64,000 bases of DNA, from the NCBI RefSeq assembly GCF_001545075.1, contig NZ_FCOB02000020.1, forward strand, positions 98,168 to 162,167, read 5' to 3'. The DNA comes from Caballeronia ptereochthonis. Lineage in GTDB: Bacteria > Pseudomonadota > Gammaproteobacteria > Burkholderiales > Burkholderiaceae. The stretch's first letter is position 1; the number at the start of each line of letters is the position of its first letter. Below, in pieces: positions 58,105 through 64,000 of the stretch. The position numbers and the translations under genes were made by a program. Under the pieces are notes generated by a model. That model worked only from the letters and a program-made list of their open reading frames with translations. It ran no database searches and was not told the origin of the DNA.

Positions 58105-59835
58105 TCATGACGCGCCGGAAACGGCTCGATCGCGCGCTGTCGTGCTGCTCGAATGACGCGCTTCGTTGCGGAGCAAATCGGCCACACGCTCCGCGATCAT
58201 GATCGTCGGCACATTGGTGTTGGCGCATGGGATCGATGGCATGAGCGAGGCATCGCAGACATGCAAGCCTTCGACGCCATGAACCGCGCCGCGCGAATCG
58301 GTCACTGCCAGCGGATCATTCGAAGCTCCCATGCGGCACGTCCCGGACGGATGCCACGTCCCGCCGACGGAGCGCATGACAAAATCGGTCATCGCGCGAT
58401 CGTCGGCGAGCAACTCGTCGATCGTCACGCCTTGAGTCACGACGCGTTTGATCAAGGCACCGCGCAAAGGCCCGGCGACATCGAGCAACGCACTCAATGC
58501 GCCGCGCTGCACCGCGTTCCATGTCCCCGGAACAGCGACGGCGGCCACGCGCGGCGAATAGCTCGACGGAAAGATCACGTCGCGGTGTGCGGCCATCGAA
58601 GGCGACGCCAGCGTGATCGCCCCGAAGCGCAAGGCGAGCTTGAGCCGATCGAGATCCCGTGCATCGGAGAGCATGGCGAAATCGACCCTGGGCTCATCGG
58701 ACGCGTTCGCCGACACGAGCGTGACGCGCCCGCGCGAATACGACTTGTTGACCCAGAAGAAGATCGTGCCGAGCCGATGGCCCACCGAATGCCAGCCCGA
58801 ACGCGACAGAATCGCGCCGTGCATGTCGCCGGGCACGGTGTCCGTCACGCCGGACGAGAAGCGCACGATCGCCTGTTCATGGTGCTCGTCGGGAAACGGC
58901 GTGCGCGCGCCGCGCGGCAGAAACGCGGACACGGCAATCGACGGATGCTCCATCAGATTTCGGCCCACGCCCGGCAGATTCGCGCGCACGTCGATACCGA
59001 GTGCGCGGAGCTCGTCGGCGGGTCCGATGCCGCTGCGCATCAGCAGCGCGGGACTGTGTATCGCGCCCGCGGATACGATCACGCGTCGCGCTTGCAACGC
59101 TTCACGCGTGCCGTCTGCGCGCAGCACGCATGCGCCGGTCGCCCGCTTGCCGTCGAACAGGACACGTTCGACCCGCTCGTCCGTGCGTATGGTCAGATTG
59201 CTGCGCGTGCGGGTCGCGTCGTCGAGATAGCAGACGGATGTCGGGATACGTTCGCCCTTCGCGCTCATCGCAATGGAACCAATGAACGTGCCGTCTTCCC
59301 AGGGCCCGTTCTGGTCCTCATGCATCGCATGGCCGCTTTCTCGAAGCGAACCGAGCACCGCTCTGACGAATGGCGATATGCGCGGCCATGCCGTGCGTTG
59401 AATGCGCACGGGACCCTCGCCGCCATGAAGCTCGCCGCTGAAATCGCAGTCCGTTTCGAGCTTGCGAAAATAGGGCAGGCAGGTCTGCCAGTTCCAGCCC
59501 GACGCGCCGAGCGTTTCCCATTCGTCGTAGTCGGCGGGCGAGCCGCGATTGGCCATCAGCGCATTGATCGCCGAGCCGCCGCCCAGAAGCCGCGCCTGCT
59601 CATAGCGACGAACCGCGCCACGCTCGCTCATGCGCGCTTTCAACTGCTGCCAGATATTGCGCGTGTCGAGATAGGCGCGGCCCGGATAGCGGCTGCGAAT
59701 CGCATCGGGCATCGCGTGTGCGGAGATGTCACGCCCGGCTTCGACGAGACACACGTTCGCCCGGGCATCTTCGGAAAGGCGCGCGGCCAGCACGCAACCG
59801 GCCGAGCCGCCGCCCAGGATCAGATAGTCGAACAC
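58105..59835 (-). CDS. GMC-family FAD oxidoreductase (choline dehydrogenase-like)
   Basis: The ~576-residue protein begins VFDYLILGGGSAGCVLAARL (FAD site). It has the GMC signatures LLGGGSAINALMANRGSPAD and VIVSAGAIHSPALLMRSGIG, and C-terminal active-site histidine in GGTWHPSGTCRMGASNDPLA and ANTNVPTIMIAERVADLL. It oxidises an alcohol to an aldehyde or ketone. The GTG at 59835 fits the family start; a TTG at 59850, immediately after the binding-protein stop, would add five residues. It is downstream of the polyamine-type binding protein on the same strand, so an alcohol group in the imported compound is a likely target. Confidence 0.88.
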   Translation of the reverse strand: MFDYLILGGGSAGCVLAARLSEDARANVCLVEAGRDISAHAMPDAIRSRYPGRAYLDTRNIWQQLKARMSERGAVRRYEQARLLGGGSAINALMANRGSPADYDEWETLGASGWNWQTCLPYFRKLETDCDFSGELHGGEGPVRIQRTAWPRISPFVRAVLGSLRESGHAMHEDQNGPWEDGTFIGSIAMSAKGERIPTSVCYLDDATRTRSNLTIRTDERVERVLFDGKRATGACVLRADGTREALQARRVIVSAGAIHSPALLMRSGIGPADELRALGIDVRANLPGVGRNLMEHPSIAVSAFLPRGARTPFPDEHHEQAIVRFSSGVTDTVPGDMHGAILSRSGWHSVGHRLGTIFFWVNKSYSRGRVTLVSANASDEPRVDFAMLSDARDLDRLKLALRFGAITLASPSMAAHRDVIFPSSYSPRVAAVAVPGTWNAVQRGALSALLDVAGPLRGALIKRVVTQGVTIDELLADDRAMTDFVMRSVGGTWHPSGTCRMGASNDPLAVTDSRGAVHGVEGLHVCDASLMPSIPCANTNVPTIMIAERVADLLRNEARHSSSTTARDRAVSGAS

Positions 59836-59850
59836 GCCGGCGTGCAGCAA

Positions 59851-60912
59851 TTACTGCATGAACTTCAACCAGCGCGCCTTCGCCTGAACCCCCGCATCGG
59901 ACGCCCACCATTCCTCCGACATCAGCGCCTGCTTCGCCGCATTCGCGGGCGAGCTCGGCAACTCCGCCGCGCGCTTGTCCGTGATCTTGCCGGTCTTGAA
60001 CGCAGCCGGATTGCCCGGGCCGTAGTCGATATACAGCGGCAGATTCGCCTGCAATTCCGGCGATACCGCCGCATTCAGGAAGCGCACCGCATCATTGAGA
60101 TTCGGCGCGTTCTTCAGGATGCACAGCTGCGTGTTCTGCAGAATGCCATCGTTGAACGTGAAGCCGATGTCCGGATCGTCCTTCATCACGGCGCTCGCGC
60201 GGCCGTTCCAGATCATCGTCATGTCGACTTCGCCGTCATGCAGCAATTGCGCCGACTGGCCGCCCGATGTCCACCACACGGTGACGTTCGGCTTGATCTC
60301 GGCGAGCTTCCTGAACGCGCGATCCACGTCGAGCGGATAGAGCTTGTCGCGCGGCACGCCGTCCGCGAGCAGCGCGGCTTCGAGCACCGTCACCGGGTCG
60401 TTGCGCAGCGCGCGCGTGCCGGGGAAGTTCTTCACGTCCCAGAAGTCCTTCCAGCTTTGCGGAATCTTCTTGAGCGTCTTCTTGTTGTAGCCGATGACCG
60501 TCGAATAGAACTCGTAAGCCACCGAATAAGGCGTGCGGTATTTCTCGGGAACGGACGCGGCGTTGGGGATCTTCGAGAAATCGAGCTTCTCGAGCAAGCC
60601 TTCGCGTCCCCCGCGCAGGCAGTTGGACGTGGGCGTATCGACGACGTCCCAGATCGGCTTGCCGGTCGAGCCTTGCGCCTTGATCTGCGGCCACGCGTCC
60701 GGAATGCTGTCCTGGCTGATGGTGATGCCGAGCTCCTTTGCGGCAGGGTCGAGAATCGCCTTGGTCTGCGCTTCCTGATACGCGCCGCCTTGCGACACGA
60801 ACGTGATCTTTCCCGCTGCGAACGTCGGCGCGGTGCCCGCGATGCCCAGCAGCAGGGTCATGGCCAACGGGCGCACAGGGAAGCGCGGACAGCGGAACCT
60901 TGCAATCTTCAT
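59851..60912 (-). CDS. Polyamine-type ABC binding protein, PotD-like (module B)
   Basis: The ATG at 60912 has GAGGAAAA upstream; the longer frame to 61023 has no ribosome site. The 353-residue precursor has a Sec signal (PLAMTLLLGIAGTAPTFAAG). The body KITFVSQGGAYQEAQTKAIL, WDVVDTPTSNCLRGGREGLL, VAYEFYSTVIGYNKKTLKKI, WKDFWDVKNFPGTRALRNDP and IWNGRASAVMKDDPDIGFTF fits the spermidine/putrescine-related family 1/8 group. It probably feeds the PotABC-like subunits encoded on the other strand (51712, 54906, 55814), since no other binding protein accompanies them. Expression from two promoters would set its level separately. Confidence 0.9.
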   Translation of the reverse strand: MKIARFRCPRFPVRPLAMTLLLGIAGTAPTFAAGKITFVSQGGAYQEAQTKAILDPAAKELGITISQDSIPDAWPQIKAQGSTGKPIWDVVDTPTSNCLRGGREGLLEKLDFSKIPNAASVPEKYRTPYSVAYEFYSTVIGYNKKTLKKIPQSWKDFWDVKNFPGTRALRNDPVTVLEAALLADGVPRDKLYPLDVDRAFRKLAEIKPNVTVWWTSGGQSAQLLHDGEVDMTMIWNGRASAVMKDDPDIGFTFNDGILQNTQLCILKNAPNLNDAVRFLNAAVSPELQANLPLYIDYGPGNPAAFKTGKITDKRAAELPSSPANAAKQALMSEEWWASDAGVQAKARWLKFMQ

Positions 60913-61105
60913 CACGGCGTTTTCCTCGACAAGGTTGAAGCGGTGGACGTCATGCAGGGCGCGCGCTTTCACCTGGTCGACGGGCGAAGAGGACGCGTGC
61001 TGATTCAAAATATATTGAGTCAAATACGCGCGATCAACGCCGGAATTGTTGGAGTGACCATGACTTGGTGTTATGTCAGCGCAATGGTCACGCCGTGCCG
61101 CGCTT

Positions 61106-61450
61106 TCAGAAGATCACATAGACCTTGCGCATGGTCTCATCGACTTCCCAGGTGCCTTCCGTGTGCGCCGCAAAGAAGAGCGTGTCGCCGCCGGTGAAGT
61201 GGATCGTGTCTTCGCCATCGGGCGTGAAGCGGCCTTTGCCCGTCAGAAAATGCATGACTTCCGCCTGCTTGACCGCACGACGATAAACGCCCGGCGTGCA
61301 TTCGAACACGCCCGTATCGATCGCCTCGCTGCCTGGAATGACTTTCTGCACGCCGGATACCTTGATTTCCCGCGTGCCCGGAAGGCCGGCCGTGCCCCAG
61401 TCCTCCAGGCCCTGCAACGCGATGCTCTGCCTGATCTGCTGAACTTTCAT
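61106..61450 (-). CDS. Cupin-fold protein (DUF861/EutQ-like)
   Basis: The 114-residue protein has a single cupin domain: TGVFECTPGVYRRAVKQAEV, MHFLTGKGRFTPDGEDTIHF, GDTLFFAAHTEGTWEVDETM and the end RKVYVIF, the pattern of the cupin_3 family (ureidoglycine-hydrolase- or EutQ-like). It starts 10 bp after the AstE-like gene and probably belongs to its operon. It may bind a small metabolite or help an enzyme; no catalytic residues can be assigned with confidence. Confidence 0.8.
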   Translation of the reverse strand: MKVQQIRQSIALQGLEDWGTAGLPGTREIKVSGVQKVIPGSEAIDTGVFECTPGVYRRAVKQAEVMHFLTGKGRFTPDGEDTIHFTGGDTLFFAAHTEGTWEVDETMRKVYVIF

Positions 61451-61460
61451 GTAGTCGCCT

Positions 61461-62429
61461 TCAAAGGGAATTGATGCGCCGTTCGATCCTGCCGAGCCGC
61501 ACGACCGTCACGCCCGGACGCAATTGACGCAGCGACGGCATCACGAGCATGCAATCGTCGTAGGGCGTTTTGACGGGCTCGCCCTCGGACCAGCCGATCA
61601 CGCTGCCCGCTTCGGGAAACACCTCGCGGCCGGTGTAGTGATCGGCGAAGCGGAAGTCCATGCTCTTGGCCACGACGGGTTCCGTCACGCGCACGACGAG
61701 CATTTCTTCCGGCGCGGGTTGAATCCAGCCGGCGGGCAGATCTTCCTTGTCGAGCACGCCGGATAGCACGAGAAAACGCGCGGTCACGTCGCGCGCGACG
61801 GTCACCGCGCTCGCTTCCCAATGCTGTCCGCATTCGACGAGCAATGCGTTTCTACTGCTCGACGGATCGCCGAAACCTTCGTAGTCGCGCATGCGCCGGC
61901 CTTCCGGATGCCCTTCGTCGCAGATCACGGTCGCGGGCGTGCCGAGCCGCGCCGACAATTCGATGCCCTTTTCAAGCGGCCCCGCGACGATCAACGGCTT
62001 GCTCTTCTCGTGCATGGAATGCAGGTCGAGCAGCAAATCCACGGTGTCGATGACAGGCCGCATCGCGCGGGCGCGGCGCAGTTCGATCGAATCGCGCGAT
62101 GCGTCATCGAGCGTTTTCGCGGTCCACACGCGATTGAAGTCCTGATCGACGAAGCGCGACGCATCGGGCTTGCTCGCATCGAAGCTCCGGTAGGCGTCGA
62201 CGTTTGCGAAAGCGAGCGTGAGCTTGCCGCGCCGCGGCCGCGGATTCGCGCGCAACAGGGCATCGACGACGATCGCGCCGCACACTTCGTTGCCGTGCGT
62301 GAGCGCGTTGATCATCACATGCGGGCCTGCGACGCCTGAATCGAAGGTGTGCACATACGGAATGCCCGCGCTGCCCGATTCGTGAGCGGCGATGTCGGGG
62401 AATGTGATCTCGATCGGATAAGCGCTCAT
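61461..62429 (-). CDS. Succinylglutamate desuccinylase/aspartoacylase-family deacylase
   Basis: The 322-residue protein has the zinc-carboxypeptidase-like motifs of the AstE/AspA family: HVMINALTHGNEVCGAIVVD (HxxE), the asparagine-arginine pair in DQDFNRVWTAKTL, and LLLDLHSMHEKSKPLIVAGP with the third zinc histidine. A C-terminal beta barrel part follows (MDFRFADHYTGREVFPEAGS). Relatives cleave N-acyl amino acids, including the ectoine-pathway DoeB. Its start overlaps the stop of the upstream semialdehyde dehydrogenase by four bases. It likely removes an acyl group from an amino compound in module B. Confidence 0.87.
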   Translation of the reverse strand: MSAYPIEITFPDIAAHESGSAGIPYVHTFDSGVAGPHVMINALTHGNEVCGAIVVDALLRANPRPRRGKLTLAFANVDAYRSFDASKPDASRFVDQDFNRVWTAKTLDDASRDSIELRRARAMRPVIDTVDLLLDLHSMHEKSKPLIVAGPLEKGIELSARLGTPATVICDEGHPEGRRMRDYEGFGDPSSSRNALLVECGQHWEASAVTVARDVTARFLVLSGVLDKEDLPAGWIQPAPEEMLVVRVTEPVVAKSMDFRFADHYTGREVFPEAGSVIGWSEGEPVKTPYDDCMLVMPSLRQLRPGVTVVRLGRIERRINSL

Positions 62430-63898
62430 TCGAGTCCACCCTGGCAGAGATATTTGATCGAGAGGTAATCGTCGAGGCCGTACTTCGAGCCTTCGCGTCC
62501 GTAGCCCGATTCCTTCACGCCGCCGAACGGCGCGGCTTCGCTCGAAATCGCGCCTTCGTTGATGCCGACGATGCCCGCTTCGAGCAGACGCGACACGCGA
62601 TCGATGCGCCTCATGTCCTGGCTATAGAAATACGATGCGAGCCCGAACGGCGTGTCGTTGGCGGCGTGGATGGCTTGCGCTTCGTCATCGAAACGGAACA
62701 GCGGCACGACCGGGCCGAAGGTTTCCTCGCAGCTCAGCTGCATGTCGGGCGTGGCGTCGATGAGGACGGTCGGGGCGTAGTAGTTGGCGCCAAGCCCGGA
62801 AAGGCGCTGGCCGCCCGTGAGCGCGCGCGCGCCGCGCCTGAGCGCATCGTTCACGTGACGTTCGATTTTCTCGACCGCGCGCGCATTGATCATGGGACCG
62901 ATTTGCGCGTCCGGGTCGGTCGCCGGCGCGACCTTCAATGCGGCGACGCGCTTCGTCAGCAACTCGGCGAACTGCTCGTAGACCGACGATTGCACGTACA
63001 CGCGATTCGGGCATACGCACGTCTGCCCGCCGTTGCGGAACTTCGATGCCATGAGTCCGGCGACGGCGGCATCGAGATCCGCGTCATCGAACACGATGAA
63101 AGGCGCATTGCCGCCGAGTTCGAGCGAAAGCTTTTTCAACGTGCCCGCCGATTCACGCGCGAGATATTTGCCCACCGGCGTCGAGCCCGTGAACGTGATC
63201 TTGCGCACGCGGCTGTCGTCGAGCCAGTCGGCGACCGCGTCCTGAGCGTTCTCGCGCGATGCGCTGATCAGATTCAACGCGCCCGCCGGCACGCCCGCTT
63301 CGTGCGCGAGCATCACTAGGGCAAGCGCGGTGAGCGGCGTGTCCTCAGCGGGCTTGCCGACCACCGTGCAGCCCGCCGCGAGCGCGGGCGCGATCTTGCG
63401 CGCGATCATCGCGAGCGGAAAATTCCACGGCGTGATCGCGGCGACGATGCCCACGGGCTCCTTGACCGCGCTCATGCGCTTGCCGCGCTGCTGCTGCGGA
63501 ATGATGTCGCCGTAGATGCGCGTTGCTTCATCCGCGAACCACGCGACGTAGGACGCGCCATACATCACTTCGCCGCGACCTTCCGCGAACGGCTTGCCTT
63601 GCTCGAGGGAGATGAGACGCCCGAGCGCATCCGCGTTCTCGACGATCAGCGCATGCCAGCGATGCAGCACGGCAGCGCGGTCCTTCGGCAACGCATCGCG
63701 CCAGGGGGGGAAGGCGCGCGCGGCGGCGTTGGTCGCGGCGCGCGCATCGGCGGGGCCGCTGTCGGCGACTTGCGCGATGACTTCGCCCGTCGCTGGATCG
63801 GTGACGGCGAAGCGCTTGCCGCTCGCGGCGGCCACCCATTTGCCGTCGATGAAATTGTCGGCGCGAATCAGGTCGTTCAGCTCGAATCGTTTCGTCAT
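62426..63898 (-). CDS. Succinate-semialdehyde-dehydrogenase-type ALDH
   Basis: The 490-residue protein matches the GabD group: VGIVAAITPWNFPLAMIARK, ITFTGSTPVGKYLARESAGT, the glutamate in SLELGGNAPFIVFDDADLDA, the catalytic cysteine in FRNGGQTCVCPNRVYVQSSV and CEETFGPVVPLFRFDDEAQA. It oxidises a semialdehyde, such as succinate or glutarate semialdehyde, with NAD(P)+. It is between the tartrate/isopropylmalate-type dehydrogenase and the AstE-like gene, in one minus-strand operon (gaps of 11 and -4 bases). This is the third ALDH in the window. Confidence 0.9.
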   Translation of the reverse strand: MTKRFELNDLIRADNFIDGKWVAAASGKRFAVTDPATGEVIAQVADSGPADARAATNAAARAFPPWRDALPKDRAAVLHRWHALIVENADALGRLISLEQGKPFAEGRGEVMYGASYVAWFADEATRIYGDIIPQQQRGKRMSAVKEPVGIVAAITPWNFPLAMIARKIAPALAAGCTVVGKPAEDTPLTALALVMLAHEAGVPAGALNLISASRENAQDAVADWLDDSRVRKITFTGSTPVGKYLARESAGTLKKLSLELGGNAPFIVFDDADLDAAVAGLMASKFRNGGQTCVCPNRVYVQSSVYEQFAELLTKRVAALKVAPATDPDAQIGPMINARAVEKIERHVNDALRRGARALTGGQRLSGLGANYYAPTVLIDATPDMQLSCEETFGPVVPLFRFDDEAQAIHAANDTPFGLASYFYSQDMRRIDRVSRLLEAGIVGINEGAISSEAAPFGGVKESGYGREGSKYGLDDYLSIKYLCQGGLE

Positions 63899-63909
63899 GG
63901 TGGTCTCCT

Positions 63910-64000
63910 TTACGCGAGCAGATGCGCGATGGCCTCGCCCACTTCCTGCGTACTTGCCTTGCCGCCGAGATCGCCGGTCCTCGGTCCTTCCTTCAGGACA
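63910..64000 (-). CDS. Tartrate/isopropylmalate-type dehydrogenase, C-terminal end (cut by window edge)
   Basis: Only the last 29 codons lie in the window: VLKEGPRTGDLGGKASTQEV followed by GEAIAHLLA and a TAA at 63910-63912. The T-x-D-L-G-G-x-A-S-T-Q-E-V-G pattern is the end of the isocitrate/isopropylmalate dehydrogenase family, in the form typical of TtuC/YeaU tartrate or D-malate dehydrogenases. It is the first visible gene of the operon with the semialdehyde dehydrogenase, deacylase and cupin. Confidence 0.7.
   Translation of the reverse strand, partial: VLKEGPRTGDLGGKASTQEVGEAIAHLLA

Noticed and set aside
58153..61197. 1014-codon open frame on the plus strand opposite the GMC and binding-protein genes
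   Set aside because: Antisense shadow of two clear genes. Its product is Arg/His-rich with no family pattern.

Overview
This window is GC-rich (about 60-65% by eye), densely coded and almost entirely made of catabolic modules: solute transporters, oxidases and dehydrogenases, each with its own regulator. The protein families, the codon bias and the wealth of LysR and LacI regulators suggest a secondary chromosome or megaplasmid of a Burkholderiaceae bacterium (Paraburkholderia/Caballeronia type). That assignment is inference. I saw no rRNA, tRNA, CRISPR array, intact insertion sequence or replication origin.

Left part (1-9.6 kb). An IclR regulator, cut by the window edge, has a palindromic site in front of it. 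Next come an orphan polyol-type binding protein, a decayed CHASE2 / SH3-like / caspase-like locus, and a DoxX membrane protein. A LacI regulator is divergent from a small operon (PhyH-type dioxygenase, xylose-isomerase-like TIM barrel, MFS transporter). That operon has a readable sigma70 promoter and a 16-bp perfect operator.

Central sugar-like operon (9.7-18.5 kb). A second LacI regulator is followed by a promoter/operator and a tightly packed run of eight genes: ribose-type ABC transporter (binding protein, ATPase, permease), phosphotriesterase-family hydrolase, GATase1-like protein without a nucleophilic cysteine, M20 amidohydrolase, PfkB kinase and BtpA/SgcQ-family protein. I know of no described pathway with this combination, and it is the best candidate for a new catabolic route in the window.

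18.5-28.6 kb. A LysR regulator is divergent from an MHS-type transporter, an alpha/beta hydrolase and a tannase-family lipoprotein, which suggests use of plant aromatic esters. Then comes an opine-oxidase-like set (binding protein, FAD/BFD subunit, 2Fe-2S subunit, D-amino-acid-oxidase-fold subunit) with a divergent LysR whose message may be leaderless.

28.9-38.1 kb is a mixed region: FkbM methyltransferase, diguanylate cyclase, cupin, a small double-glycine peptide, SRPBCC protein, MFS transporter with LysR, a deletion scar joining a headless LysR to a headless peptide-type binding protein, and a GNAT acetyltransferase.

38.3-64.0 kb. Two adjacent modules share the same core: aldehyde dehydrogenase, HAD-family hydrolase, PuuB-like FAD oxidase and an ABC transporter. 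Module A uses a Dpp-type transporter and continues, through overlapping start/stop codons, into a second 2Fe-2S/FAD/oxidase set and an AraC-type protein. Module B uses a polyamine-type transporter whose binding protein lies on the opposite strand next to a GMC oxidoreductase, followed by a cupin, an AstE/aspartoacylase-like deacylase, a succinate-semialdehyde-type dehydrogenase and the end of a tartrate/isopropylmalate-type dehydrogenase. Both modules look built to import nitrogenous compounds, oxidise their C-N bond and oxidise the resulting aldehyde. The substrates cannot be read from sequence alone.
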